From the NCBI GenBank assembly GCA_018398585.1, contig JAGTTD010000025.1:16125578-16189577 (forward strand): DNA of 64,000 nucleotides, written 5' to 3'. The stretch's first letter is position 1. Each line of letters starts with the position of its first letter. A model generated the notes under the pieces. The model was not told where the DNA came from. It made no database searches and saw only the letters and a program-made list of their open reading frames with translations. Source of the DNA: Simmondsia chinensis. Lineage: Eukaryota > Streptophyta > Magnoliopsida > Caryophyllales > Simmondsiaceae. This document shows, piece by piece, positions 1-13,300 of the stretch. The translations under genes and the position numbers were made by a program.

Positions 1-1851
1 AAAGGCTTCCTCCAGTCCTTGTGCTGATTTAAGATAGTTTGATGAGTTTCACAGCATTCCAAGTGTTCACTTGGCATGACTTCGCTCTCATGGTCTAAAA
101 CCTTAGTCTTAATGATCATGGTTTCTTCTCACCAACTCTTGGGCAATTTATACCCTGACTCTAACTAAGCCAAGTCATTGGCTACTTTGTTCTGTTCTCT
201 AGGGATATGCTCAAACTGCACACCGTCGAACTTACTCAATCGCTTTTGTACTATTGAGAAATATCTGCTCTAGGTATCACTCAAACATTGAAATTCCCCT
301 TTTACTTGGCAAATTACCAACTGCGAACCCCCTCTAATGATAACGTTGAGGACTTGCATTTCCGAGAGAGTTTATAGGCCTATTCAATCCTCATACTCTG
401 CCATGTTATTGAAAGATTTGCCAACTAAAGTAACGTCCAATTTGGTGACAATCATAGCAGAGGATTCTATCACAATTCCAACTCCAGCACTTGAATTAGT
501 TCTTGATAATAACTTCCAAGGGACCCTCTCCACTGTTAGGAGTTGGTCCAGTTCATAATCCAACCTAGTATGAATGTTTGGGTGGTCAGCTAAAAAGTCT
601 GCTGAGGCTTAACCCATTACTGACATTATACCAACTCAAATTGAAGTAGAGAAATACTCTACTTGCTCAATGTTCCCCTCATCAATGGTCATCAAGCATG
701 TATTTCAAGAAATCTATCTGAGCAACTACATATATGGTAAATGCCAAGAAGCAATGTCTTAATTTTTTTGATGCATAGAGCAATGATAAACACAATTTCT
801 CAATTGAGGAGTATTTGATTTAACATTCATTTAAGCAACAACAAAGTTAGAACACAGCTTGTTCAAGCCCTTGTTCATTGTCTTGTACAAGCAAATGACC
901 AACAGATTCCTCGGAAGCAGAGGCATGAAAGATCATATTTATGGCTCTTTGATAAGTGGCGCCGGCATTTTTCAAACCGAATGGCATATCCACCTACTCA
1001 AAGATTCCTATTAACCTAGGGCACCTAAATGTTGTCTTGTGGGTATCCTTCAAAGCAATCGTAACTTGGTAATACACAATAGCCATCCATAAAAGATAAG
1101 ACCTCATGCCTCGAGGCTGAGTCAATGAGTACGTCAGCAATTAGCATTGGATATTCATCTGTCAGGGTGGCTGCATTCAGATTTCTGTAGTCAATATAGA
1201 CCCTAATTTTTACAATTTTTCATAATGACAGGAACAATATTTGCCAACCATTCAACATACTTAGCAGTCCTTATAAATTTGGCCTTTAAAAGTCTCTCGG
1301 TCTTGTCCTTGATCAAATTGATAACTTGTTGGAACATTCTTCTCTGAGCCTAAATAATGGACCTCAAGCCTGGCCTAATAGGAAGCCCATGCTAAACCAT
1401 CTTTGTGTTTAGGCCAGGAAACTCGTGATGGTCTAAAGCAAAGCAATCCTAGAACTCATGAAGCAAGGTAAAATATTGCTCTCTCTGCTTTTTAGAGATT
1501 TCAATCCTCAAAGCCTCCATCTTGGATAGTGGTTCTCTTAAGTCAGAGAATTCCAACTCTTTTTCTTGCGTCATCTAGACCTCGGAGCCATTGAATGGCT
1601 GTTCAACCTAAAGTTAATCCTTAGCATGCCAAGCCACGAGCTTCGCTAGCACTGAGGATATGGCCTCCTGGGCCATTAATGGGGGGCTCCCACGCATTGG
1701 GGTTCTAGCGTGCCTTGCACATCTCCTGACTTGAGAAGGGCCATCATGCATGCCCAGAAATCGGAGTCTGAAGACTCTACATCAATTTGACCAACCTCAG
1801 CTTCAGTGAATGGGCTATTAAGGATGGCTGTTGTATCTTGTTGGGCAGATC
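1..1851 (-). pseudogene. Ty3/gypsy pol relic: reverse transcriptase and RNase H
   Basis: Reading the minus strand from 1851 down gives a poorly conserved linker, then reverse transcriptase (about 1500-900) and RNase H (about 600-1). Clear RT motifs are RVYIDYRNLNAATLTDEY near 1210-1150, FMDG near 1100 and MPFGLKNAGATYQR near 985-940, which are typical of plant Ty3/gypsy. The RNase H part shows GGSQLVICQVKGEFQC near 330-280 and then HIPREQNKVANDLA. Several in-frame stops interrupt it. Integrase and the 3' LTR would lie beyond the left edge. The gag and protease of the same element are at 10316-13725, separated by the Copia-1 insertion, so this is the distal half of one split element. Confidence 0.9.
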
Positions 1852-3675
1852 TGTTGGGGGTATTTAAAAAATATTCCCTAAATAAATTAGAACTACTGCA
1901 GAAGAATGATATAAAATTCCTAATTTTTAACGTACAGGCCTCTACTCTTATACATTCACAATAATAGCACGGAATTAACTAGACTAGCATAATAAATGCT
2001 ATAAATAAATAGACAAGCGAAAATAAAAGAAAAAGAGAACTAAGAAAAAAATACATGAATGAAGACCGTATTGTCGCTCCTAGGAATAACCAAGACTGCA
2101 AGACCTTCTATGTAATCCCCTTTGAACACCCGAAGTGTGGGCTCCAAAAAATATTGAACTTTTTAATTCTCTGAAAGTCTATACTCTCATAAAATTATTT
2201 AATTTTTAATGATGCTAAACCTTAATTACAAGACCCCTATCTATAATAGGCTATTGGATGAAAAAATACTTAAAACTCAATGTGTAATGCAAAAAAATAA
2301 CGGCGTTGTTTAGCCCAGAATAAACATCTCTGTGCTACAAGCTCACACGCGCCCTATGGTGTGTGCTAATTGGTCCACGCCTAATGGCACAAATGCTTGT
2401 GTAGGATGGCCAAGCGCTTGACATTGGCCCATCCCAAGTGGCGCGGATCATTCCTCTGCCAGTCATGGCACAACATGTGTAACGTCGTAATTGGCTGAAT
2501 ACGTTAGACGCGGATTGCCACTGTGTTACCGTTTTTCCGCCACATGTATAAATTTATCTAATGAATTTTATTTTAGCAAAATAATTTTATTCATCTAATG
2601 AATAATTATTTAGTATAACTAAATTTACTCATCTCATGAATTCTTTCAATACTTTTCTAATGGTGTAAATTTAGAGGCCTACACAGGGATCTTAGCCACA
2701 ACTTAACTCTAGCTCTAAATGGGTCAAAACTAATTACCATCATATGATAATATTTGATTACCAATTAGTAGGACTTAATTCCGCTAGATAAGTCCTACTG
2801 CACTCTAAAATAAAACTTATTTATTCGATAATTTCCAAATAGTTATTTTTGATAACAACCCCTCTATGAGATATCCACGAGAAAAATAACTACAACTACT
2901 ACCATTATATTTGTCACAGCTTTTCCATTAGTTCCTGATTCGTCCTTCTCCGAATAATTCATTTACACATTAACCAATTCATACTATAAATTTCAAATAT
3001 CAAACACTTGGAACACTTTGGCCAAAGTTTTCAAATTAATTCAAACACTTGTAAATAAACTAAAGGGGCATCTGTATCTTGTAGGAGACTATAGATTCCT
3101 TATTCAACACCTTATCCCTGAGCGTAATGACTTCGGTCATTTAGAGACCTAACTTTTAGTACACCAAGATAACTAACACTCCATGCACAGGTCCAAAATA
3201 CCCTCAGGATTTAGAATCACCGTTCAACTAGTTTATTATGAATCACTTGTTTATGATAGTAGTCTTTATACAAGTAATTTACTTAGTCCAATTAAGTGTA
3301 TTAATCTCATTACAAACGCCAATACAACACTTTTGGATCACCATCCACATGACCAAGACAAGCCATCTAAAGTGTCACATTATAGCCTTAGTAGACAAAT
3401 TGTCTGAACTTGTCTCCGACTATGAATGTTCAAATAATATGTCATTCCATTTGTTTTAAGCCTATCCGTGGCATAATCCTATTACCCACTTAAAGCAAAT
3501 ATTTGAAACGTTATTTGATGATTACATCAATCTCATGGATGTTACTTAAAAGAAAATCACATGCATGCATAATGAACTAATAGATACAATTTTAATGAAA
3601 ATGAAAATAACTAAATTTTATTTTCTTACAGAAAATGTTTACAAATATTGGATTTTCAGTGCACTGTTCCCAACA
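1852..3675 (-). repeat. Copia-1 3' LTR (1824 bp)
   Basis: The sequence from TGTTGGGGG at 1852 to CCCAACA ending at 3675 aligns along its length with 8485-10315. It shares the block that recurs in every LTR of this family here (around 3340: CCACATGACCAAGACAAGCC). In element orientation it is the downstream LTR, because RNase H ends just beside it at 3739. Several short indels separate it from its partner, so the insertion is old. Confidence 0.9.
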
Positions 3676-3690
3676 ATCGCCCACTTGTTC
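3676..3690 (-). other. Copia-1 polypurine tract
   Basis: On the minus strand the bases just before the 3' LTR read GAACAAGTGGGCGAT followed directly by TGTTGGG. The purine-rich AAGTGGG core at the LTR edge is the usual plus-strand primer of Copia elements. Copia-2 has the equivalent AAGTTGGAGAT at 20678-20692. Confidence 0.75.
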
Positions 3691-3738
3691 TAAATCCTAT
3701 TAACCATACACCTCATCCCCATCCCTTCTAAGTGTGAC

Positions 3739-5812
3739 TCAAATGTCTTCTAAGTCTGCGAAAGGATATGCAAGGTTCTTGCTTGTATTAATCTTTAGTA
3801 TCGCTATCTCACCCATCTCCATGAAATCTCTAATCAGACGGTACTTCCTTTTAATGTTCTTGGATGTCTTGTGTCTTATAGGTTCTTTAGATTTAGCCAC
3901 CGCACCAGAGTTGTCATAAAAGACCGTGATAGGTGTAAGACCATCACTGACAACCTTAAGATCCATCAAGAACTTTCTAAGCCAACAAGCCTCCTTTGCA
4001 GCTTCTGAAACTACAACATATTCGACCTCCATGGTTGAGTTAGCAATGCAAGACTGTTTGACACTCCTTCAACTGATGGCCCCACCTCCTAGGGTAATGA
4101 CATATCCAGATGTCGAATGTCTAGTATCCCTATCTGACTGAATGTCTGAATCAGTATAGCCCACTGGAACCAGCTCGTCACTATGAAAGATTAGCATATA
4201 ATCTCTAGTCTTTCTCAAGTACTTAAGAATATACTTTACCGTCATCCAGTGCAACGGACCTGGGTTAGACTAATATCTACTCACCATCCCAACATCATAG
4301 AAGATATCTAGGCTCATACACAACATAGCATACATAAGGCTTCCCACAGCTAAAGCAAATGGTATGTTCCTCATCTGCGCACCCTCGTGAGGCATCTTGG
4401 GACACTGCTCTAAACAAAGACGGACTCCATGCCTGAAAGGTAATAACCCCTTCTTAGAGTCCGCCATGCGATACTTTGACAACATCTTGTCAATATAAGC
4501 AACCTAAGACAGTCCCAACATCCGACTTTTACGATCCCGCAAAAGCTTGATCCCAAGAATATAGTTGGCCTCTCTTAGGTCCCTCATATCAAACTAACTT
4601 GGCAACCAATCTTTACAGCTGATAAAACACCTACATCGTTCCCAATGAGGAGTATGTCATCCACATTTAACACCAAGAAAGTCACTACTTTCTCATGATT
4701 TCGCTTGTACACGCATGGTTCATCAACCAATTGTTCAAGCCCATAGGACTTAATCGCTTCATTGAATCTAATATTCCATGAGCATGATGCATGTATCAGC
4801 CTATAAATGGACTTCTTCAGTTTGCATATCATGTGCACCTAATTTTTGCCAATGAAACCGCCTGGTTGCACCATATAGATACCTTCCTTTTGGGTAAAAC
4901 TCTTAGCAACCAATCTTAACTTAAAGGTCTCTACCTTCTCATCCACTCCTCTCTTCCTCTCGTAGACCCACTTACATCCAATGGGCTTAATGCCTTTTGA
5001 TGCCTCTACAAGTTCCCAAACCTGATTAGAATACATGGATTCTATCTAAGATTTTATTGCCAAGACCCACTGGTCAGCATCTTTGTCTTTAAGTGCATCA
5101 GTGCAGTTAAGAGGATCAGACTCATTGTCACGGTCAGCCATTAAGGCCCCTGCCATGAATCTGCTAGATGTCCTGACAATCCTCCCACTATGCCTAAGCT
5201 CTCGTGTACTCAGAGCAATCTCAATTCTAATTGTAGGTGTATCTAATACATCTACGATGTCTCGAGATGTCTCTAGCTATTTTGAAATAGTGTCAATATC
5301 TCTCAATTTCTCTAACACTACAATGTTTTTACATTTGTAGTCTACCACAAAAGCCTCCTCTAAAAATTTGGCATTTGCACTTACAAACACCTTTTATGCT
5401 GAAGGATTATACAAAAGATCACCCCTCATTCCTCTGGGGTAACCTACAAACAAATATACTTCTGTCCTCACTTTCAACTTGTCAAGATTCATTTTCAACA
5501 CATGTGCTGGACACCTCAAATGTAAAGGTACCTTAAAATAGGCTTTTGCCTAATCCATAACTCCATATATGTTTTAGGAACTGACTTCTATGCAACTAAG
5601 TTAAGTAGATATGTTGTTGCTTCCAAGGCATAACCCCAAAAAGAGATTGGCAAAGTAGCATGACTCAACATGGACCTTACCATCTCCAATAGTGTCCTAT
5701 ATCTCCTTTCTGCAAAACCATTCTACTGCGAAGTGCCAAGAGCAGAAAGCTGAGATCTTATCTCATTTGCAGTTAGGAAATCCAGAAACTCTCCTGAAAG
5801 GTATTCCCCACC
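3739..5812 (-). pseudogene. Copia-1 pol: integrase C-terminus, reverse transcriptase, RNase H (broken)
   Basis: The minus strand carries, in order, the integrase tail (5812-5340, with a degraded NGFAERRYRTLLEMVRSML stretch), RT start (5036-4839, PIGCKWVYERKRG), RT core (4838-4584, KLKKSIYRL and a YVDD-box equivalent reading NVDDILLIGND), the connection region (4485-4069, DTRHSTSGYV) and RNase H (4032-3739, SEAAKEACWLRKFL and DNSGAVAKSKEP). Frame changes and stops separate these pieces. At about 4877 the sequence passes directly from KEGI to YMVQPGGF, so about 50 residues containing the first catalytic aspartate of RT are missing. The copy cannot encode an active polymerase. Confidence 0.92.
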
Positions 5813-6372
5813 TCAATCCGATCGAAGTGTCTTGACATGTGTACTGAACTGTTTTCCAGCTTCAGCCATGAACTCTATGAACTTTACAAAATAGTCAGAC
5901 TTATGTGTCATCAGGTATACATATCCATATCCAGAGTAATCATCTGTGAAAGTGATGAAATACTCGTACCCACCTCTTTCTTGAACATTCATTGGTCCAC
6001 ATACATCTATGTGAACCAGTTCAAGCCAATCACCAACCCTGTTGCCTTCACTCTTAAAGACAGACTTGGTCATTTTATCGTCTATTTAGGATTCGCATAC
6101 TGGTAAGGACTTTTAGTCCAAAAGTTCTATTAATCCGCCTTTTACCAGTCATTGGATCCTGTTCGAATTAATGTGACCTAGGCGATGGTGCCATGTGTGG
6201 GCATTATCAATTTCGGAGTGTTTCCTCTTACGAGGTAGGACAAGTGAGCTGGTGTTAGATTCATATGAATAATCAACACTATTCTAATCAGGAAATAACA
6301 TAAACAAACTATCCACACAAGTACCTTTACAAATACAAATTTTATTTTGTCTAATGACAAATTCAGTACCAA
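5813..6372 (-). pseudogene. Copia-1 pol: GAG-pre-integrase and integrase core
   Basis: The segment 6073-5813 reads as a retroviral-type integrase core: HIDVCGPMNV, FTDDYSGYGYVYLM and a final LRSD. These carry the first two acidic residues of the D,D,E triad. The upstream piece 6372-6178 corresponds to the GAG-pre-integrase zinc-binding segment but is frameshifted and poorly conserved. The normal role is insertion of the cDNA into host chromatin. The core open frame is 86 residues and does not connect with the flanking frames. Confidence 0.88.
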
Positions 6373-6567
6373 AACTAACTAAATATCAATTATTAACTAA
6401 CAAAGAAATAGAAATCAAATTCTTACGTAATGCAGGTACAACTCGAAAGTCTTTCAAACCTAAAATTCTACCACTAAAAACTAAGATAATATCTCCTACT
6501 TCTAAGACTGAAACTTTTGTACCGTCTCCAACTGTCAAGTACACCTCTCCGTCAAGCAGCCTCCTGG

Positions 6568-7549
6568 TTAACTAAGACCCTGTAACATATTATAGACATA
6601 GTCAGTTGGACCTAAGTCCACACACCAGAAACCAGGTGGACTCTCAACTACACATGACACAATCAAGTGACATATCATCATACCTTCACCATACGGTTTG
6701 CTAATCTTGCCAAGAAGGTTAGCTAAGTACTTAGTACAGTTCCTCTTCCAATGGCCCATTTTTCAGCGAAAGAAATTTCCCTTAGCCTTTTTCTTGTTAG
6801 GCTTATACACTAGCAACCTTGCTCTTCTCTTTCTTCCCACTTGAATCCTTAGCCTTCTTACTCTCACTCGTCCTCGATTTCTGAGTCAAGTGGACACTCC
6901 CTTTGGCCCGCATCATGCCCTCTGCTACTTGCAGCTCCTTCATTAGCTCAGGAAACGAATAATCCTTATTAGTCATTGAATAGTTCAACCTGAACTGAGT
7001 GAATGAGCTAGACAGAGAACTGAGGATGATGTCTTGTTGAGATTGACTGTTAATCTTAGGATTTCAAGTTCAAACAAACACACCATTAATTTCAAGTTGA
7101 GGAACTTCCTCATCAGATCTTGCCTTGCCGTTCTATCCTGACCTCCAAACATTTCTTTTAAGTGTTTCATCATTTCAACTGATGCTTGCATCTCAAGCAC
7201 CATATGCTTGAGAACATTTGACATAGAGGCCACTATATATCATCTGGCTAATTCATGAGCCTTTCTTCTAGCATTTGGGACACTCTTTGACAGCAACTGC
7301 GGAATTAGCAGGAGGCACTGGAGGACGAGCCTTAGTAAGAACAAACTCGTATTCCTTGTGAATTAGTATAATATCCAAATTCACTTTCCAAGTAAAAGAA
7401 TTTGGTCCAGTGAGTGCATTATCCTTAAGAATCAAATGAAGATCACCAGTCATCGCCATTATAACTCTGTAAATGCAAAATTTATGAAATGAGTTACGTA
7501 TCCAAAAAACTGAACTATCATGAATGCATTGATGACCCAAATATACCAC
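6568..7549 (-). pseudogene. Copia-1 gag and protease (broken)
   Basis: Minus-strand fragments at 7549-7268, 7233-6985, 6988-6803 and 6759-6568 together make up a Copia gag (DUF4219/UBN2-type), ending in a basic K/S-rich stretch, a degraded zinc knuckle (MGHWKRNCTKYL) and the protease start (WCVDLGPTDYV, where the family has V-D-S-G-A-T-D-H). The active-site serine is replaced and the catalytic Asp is followed by L, so the protease looks dead. Three frames are needed to read it. Confidence 0.85.
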
Positions 7550-8470
7550 TCCTTACTCCCCGACAGCGAGGCCGTATGAAACTAGTTCGAGTGAGAAGTA
7601 TTCTTAATTAATATGCATTCTTGTAACTCTTACTAAACATGATTAACTCACCACTCCTTCCTTAGTATCTAGCATAATATAACAAGGCTCCTCGGAGAGG
7701 CTAGTGTATCATTCTAGTCAAGTTTATACCATTACCTAAACTTCTATTCAAATCCATGAAATATTATACGGCAGCGTGGTCGCACTCGCGTCTCTATACT
7801 TGAGTCTATCTTTTCAGAAGTCTAACATTGTATTCACTAAACCAACACCCTCCATAGGGATTAATGCCAATCTACTATACTGTCAAACCGGTAATGGAGA
7901 CCATGAGGACTCAACCATTGAACCACACTTCCACTTGAATTTTATAAACTAGTGTTTTTTTATTTAAAGAGCATTTACTAGCCAATTATCATATAATTTA
8001 CATTAGAATCACATTCTAAAAAGATATATTTTTATATATTACACGTCAGCGCTGACATCACTATCCGGAAAAAATTTTTAATTACACGTTAGCATCGACA
8101 TCACTCACTGATGTCAACGTCAAAAGAAAAAAATATTTTTTTTTATTTTGTATTGATTCTAATCTCATTAGGTAAATTATTTTATTTTGTCCGACATCCA
8201 ATCTTATCAAATCAATTCATATATATCTAACATGCAATTTTCAGAATCAAATTTTCATATTTGAATTAACCTCTTAGTTTAATTGCAATTTCAAACAATT
8301 TAAAACCACATCGATAAGTATAATTGTTATTGAATACCCTTTAATAACTGTATCGACTTTCCTTTTCTTTTTAATGAAATCTCAATTTTTTTTTATTCGC
8401 AAATCTATTTATTTCCTTTTAATATGTTTATTATTTATCACTTGTATATTATGAATGTAATCAGAGGCAG
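7550..8470 (-). other. Copia-1 untranslated leader between PBS and gag
   Basis: About 0.9 kb without an open frame lies between the primer-binding site and gag. Block 7550-7945 is homologous to two successive blocks in Copia-2 (24030-24450 and 24560-24920), sharing for example GGCTCCTCGGAGAGGCTA near 7685. It is therefore a conserved part of the family's RNA leader. Packaging or translation signals are possible, but nothing here proves it. Confidence 0.6.
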
Positions 8471-8482
8471 GCTCTGATACCA
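8471..8482 (-). promoter_or_regulatory. Copia-1 primer-binding site (initiator tRNA-Met)
   Basis: The minus strand reads TGGTATCAGAGC two bases after the 5' LTR end. This is the standard plant sequence complementary to the 3' end of initiator methionine tRNA, which primes minus-strand cDNA synthesis. Confidence 0.93.
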
Positions 8483-8484
8483 AT

Positions 8485-10315
8485 TGTTGAGGCATTTTTG
8501 AAAAATATTCGCTAAATTAATTAAAATTAATGCAATGGAACGATGTACAATTCATAATTTTAAAGTTACAAGCCTCTACTCTAGTATATTTATAATAGTA
8601 GCAAGAACTTAACTAGGATAATAGATACTGTAAATAAATAGACAAGCAAAAATAAAAAAAAAAAGAGAAGTAAGAAAAATACTTGAATGTAAACTGCATT
8701 GTTGCTCCTAGAAATCACCGAGACCACAATACCTTTTACGCAATCTCCTTTGAACACCCAGATTGTAGGCTTCGAAAAATATTGAACTAAAGAGAAAAAA
8801 TTTCGAAGTAAATTTTTACTGTTTTAATTCTCTGTAAGTCAATGCTCTCAAAAATTTATTTAACGTTTAATGATGCTACACCTTAATTTCAAGATCCCTA
8901 TTTATAATAGGCTATCGAATGAAAAAGAAAATTAAAAGTTGATGTTGGATGCAAAAAATAAACAAAAATGACGTCGTTTAACCCGGATTAAACATCTCCG
9001 TGCTGCTAGCTCACATGAGCCATGTGGCATGTTCTGATTAGCCCGCGCCTAATAGCGCAGATGCTTGTGTAGGATGGCCCAGCAAGGTGTCACACTGTGA
9101 TTGGTTGAACACGTTATACGCAAATTGCCACTATTTTTCTTTTTTTTCTTTCACATACATAAATTCATCTCATGAATTTTATTTCAGCAAAATAATTTTA
9201 TTCATCTAATAGAAATTGTTCGGTATAATTAAATTTACTCATCTCATTAATAAATAATTCATCTCATGAATTTTTCCAACATTTTTCTGATGGTGTAAAT
9301 TTAAAGGCTTGTGTAGGGACCTCAGGACAATTTAACTCTAGCTCTAAATGGGTCACAACTAATTACCACAACATGATAATATTTGATTACCAATTAGTAA
9401 GACTTAATTCAACTAAATGAATCTTACTACACTCTATAATTAAACTTAATTATTTGATAATCCCTAAATATACTATTTTTGTTAACAACAATCCCTCTAT
9501 GAGATATCTATGAGAAAAATAACTATAATTACTACCATTATGTTTCTCACAGCTTTTCCATTAGTTCCTGACTCACCCTTCTCTAAATAATTCATTTACA
9601 CAAGAACAAATTCGTAGTATGAATTCCAAATCTCAAACATTTGGAACACTTTGGCCAAATTTTCCAAATTAATTCAAATACTTGTGAATCGACAAAGGGG
9701 ACATCTGTATATTGTAACAAACTATAGATTCCTTATTGAACACCTAATCCCTGCCACACTTTACGCCATTACCCAATGCACGTAAGGCATCGGTCACATT
9801 TAGAGGCCAAACTTTTAGTACACCAAGATACCTAACACTCCACGCACAGGCCCAAAATACCCTCAAGATTTAAAGTCAACAGTCACACAGTTTATTATGA
9901 ATAACTTGTTTGCGATAGTAGTACGATACAAGTAATTCACTTGGCCCAATCAGTGTAGTAATCTCATTTCAAACACCAATACAACACTTTTGGATTACCA
10001 TCCACATGGCCAAGACAAGTCATTTAAAGTGTCACATTGTTCCATTAGCAAATAAGTAGTCCAACCATGTCACCGATAATAGCATGTCATTCCGTTTGTT
10101 TTAAGTCTATCTATGGCATAATCCCTTTACCCACATAAAGCAAACATTGAAACGTTATTCAAGGTCTACATCCATCTCATGGATGTTAATTAATAGAGAA
10201 CCACTTGCATAATGACCTCATACATACAATTATAATGAAAATGAGAATACGTAAATTTTATTTTCTAACAAAAAATGTTTACAAAAATTGGATTTTCAGG
10301 ATACTGTTCCCAACA
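8485..10315 (-). repeat. Copia-1 5' LTR (1831 bp)
   Basis: It runs from TGTTGAGGC at 8485 to GTTCCCAACA ending at 10315 and is homologous throughout to 1852-3675. It is the upstream LTR in element orientation, because the tRNA-Met primer site is directly inside it and gag follows. Confidence 0.9.
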
Positions 10316-13300
10316 ACTGCAGAGTGGTCCTTTCGACATCAAGCAATCTCACGCCATCTTCGTAGAATATTTCCAAAACATAGTTGGAGCAAGCCATGCC
10401 TGTTATCTACCAAAACCACCTCATATTTGTCATGGTTGTAGAAGATTAACAACTTGTGTAGTAAAGATGGGATACAATAATTGGCATGTAGCCAATCTCT
10501 TCCAAGCAAAGCATTGGAGCTCGAGTTAGTATCCACTACAAAGAGAGTTGCTAGTTTGCTTAAGTTACCAACAGTTAAGTCATCAGCATGAACCCTTCTA
10601 ATTTGGTAGTAGCTCCAGAAAAGCCACAGATTGTGACATCTGATGTAATTAGGTCATGTCGAGATTTATCAATGACCCGCAACATATCTGAAGGTAGAAC
10701 ATTGATAGACGCACCATTATCCACGAAGACCCTATTCACCAAAGGGCCACCAAACTTTGCCTTAATGTATAGGGGCTGGATGTGTTTATTGGCGATTTTA
10801 GGATATCAAACATCATCTTCGTTATGTCAGGTGCTTCATCGGGTGAATTGGATGTTGAGGTATTAACTTTAAAAGATAAAGATTCAAGATTAACTTTGGT
10901 GGCTGCTACTTCAGCCATAAGCTCCACTTGAGGATCTTCGCCTAATGCTATAACATCCCCCTCTAAACCTTCTTAAGTATCAGTCACCATGAACTCCAAA
11001 GGAAGGAGCAAGGCAGTTCTGACATCAACTTTTTCATGGAGCATCCAGAATCGTATTTGGATCCATTGGTATGTTTCCTTTTCAAGGCTGCCATCCATTG
11101 GCTTTTCCTGATCTTGTTGTTAAGGTTTGCCATTTGTTAGCATATCCTATTCTAGAAGTTGGTCTTTTAGATCAACCCTTGGAGTTTAAGACTCTTCCAT
11201 AGGTTAGGGGAAGTCCTCCTCATGGAAGTCATTCTCTAAAGGAGGCCATGTTGGATTAACATGGTCTAGAGTTTGCACTATGTTGATGTTGAGAGGGAGG
11301 TACCCCCCTTCATCCTCAGCCAGTCTTGGAGCTAGGGAATCCTTGGCAAGTTGATCACATCAAGAACCTCGTCCTTTAGAAGATGAGAGACTAGCCCATC
11401 TCTCAAGCTTCTTATGTGTTGGCCCTTTACCGACAGTAGTAAAAGGCATGGACTTAGTTATTGGATCTTCAAGATTCATATGCTCAATTTGCTTGCCCTC
11501 GCGAACCCTGTCTTCCTTATGAAAGAGCCTAATTAAGCAAGTATCGAGCAAAGTCCTTCGCTAAGCTACCTCCTCTTCTGAGTTCGAGCAAGGCTAGAGG
11601 GACTAACCTCCCCTTGATCGAGGTGATTTCTCCTCTAGATGTTACTGAACCAGATCCCAGAAGGCTAGTGCCCTGACCGTTGTGGTGCCTAACAGGTGTC
11701 CACATTCAGTAGGTGGTACTTCAGGTTTCACTTTGGATGCCCAGCCCACATGATGATCTAGGTCTTTAAAGTAAGACCTCGAGAAGGCTACGTTAGTGAC
11801 ATCTTTGTTGAGGGAGCTAGCTTTTCTTCGAGTCAAGGCTCAGCATCTTCATTTCCAACACTAACTTGTGGCCACAACCCCCACAGAGGTCATTTATGAG
11901 GCGCAAGAGTTTCTTCGATGCCCATTTCCTAGAGGTGAAGATTGTTTTCCAATGGTCATCAATAAGAATCCCCATGGCTAACTCTTCTTGTTTAGAGAGA
12001 AGGATAATTCCTTCTTCTAATCGATTTTGTAAGAACTTGCTTAATATAAGACAATCACATGTCGAATACTTAGTTGCATTGTGCCATTCGTAGTAATATT
12101 CTGGCAACCTCAACACGATTCTGGGGAACCCGAGTATTCCGGATTCCATTACTCTGTTAAATAAAGCATCGGCCACAAGCATACTATCTTTTTCCGTACT
12201 CATCTTGCATAGAGATTTGTCATTAGTTTGGTTGTTATGGAAATCCCAAGGATTTGCTACCTCGATTATATAAACTTAGGTAGGACTAGGGAAGGGGTCT
12301 TTGACAAGGCCCATTTGTCCTTCTCCCGAGAAGATTGATTCCCTCACTTCTATGGAATTCTGAACAACGTTTCTAAAGATCACGAAGTTCCCCATTTAAT
12401 AGGTTAATTAATGGTGCCATTTACAATAAACCTTCCCCTTAGTAGAACTTGGGTCAAGCTTTCTATGCTTACCCCTGATCTTTAGTTTGTTATTTACCTG
12501 AAACGATTTGAATATTACATCGACTTTTGAGAGGTCAAACAAGTATTTTCTCAAGTCTTGGGATTGATAAGACTTCCTGGCTTTGATATCTTTCTTGATT
12601 AAAGGATTGAAAACCATAGGAGGTCCCTTGATGTATTCAGCGACATCAATCTCATGTGGAGGATCTTCCTCCTTGATTAAGTGGTGGACATAAGTTCCAT
12701 ACATGTTGTTTTTATTTAGGCTTTCTTCTCTTAAGACGGCGTCATATCTAGCGACACATTTCGCCAACTGTAAGAGCATTGTGAAATTGTAGCCTTCGAA
12801 TTTCTTCCTAAACTTGATATCCAAGCCATTTAGGGCTAGCTTTTCGTATTCAACTTAAGAAAAGGCTACTCTTCATTTTAACTTGGCCCTCTTGAATTGG
12901 TTAATTTATTGTTCCACTGATTCTCCTGGTTTTTTTCTTATTCGAGCCAGGCCATACATGGAAGCTTCTAGTTCCATTCTTGAGAACTAAGCTTGGAATT
13001 GCCTCGCTATGTCATCCCAATAATGAATGGAATTAGGGAGCAGGCTAATGTACCACTTAAAGCACGTCCCACTTAAAGAACTAGGGAGCAGCCTTAGCTT
13101 GAGATATTAATTGTCAGCCACTTCCCTACACAAGTAATTAAATCTTACCAAGTTCTCAAGGGCAGACACAGTCCCTTCCCTTGAAAAGCGAGCAAACTCA
13201 GGGATGTTATATCCTCGAGGGAAACGGTAATCCTTGTCTATGTAGTCAGGGAAAGGTTTATCGTACAAGGGTCAATTGACACTCGCAAGACCCGGCCAAT

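Larger units (their letters stand above)
1852..10315 (-). mobile_element. Copia-1: near full-length Ty1/copia retrotransposon, minus strand
   Basis: Two long terminal repeats (1852-3675 and 8485-10315) flank a gag-pol region read on the minus strand. Directly inside the right-hand (5') LTR is a primer-binding site for initiator tRNA-Met, and inside the left-hand (3') LTR a purine tract. The ends are TGTTGG...CCAACA. The element lies inside the gypsy pol between protease and RT. Immediate flanks do not show a clean 5-bp duplication. GCAGA occurs 2 nt outside the left end (1845-1849) and 3 nt outside the right end (10319-10323), and may be the eroded duplication. The lineage looks like the Tork/TAR/Angela group from the RNase H sequence and LTR length, but this is not certain. 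Confidence 0.93.
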
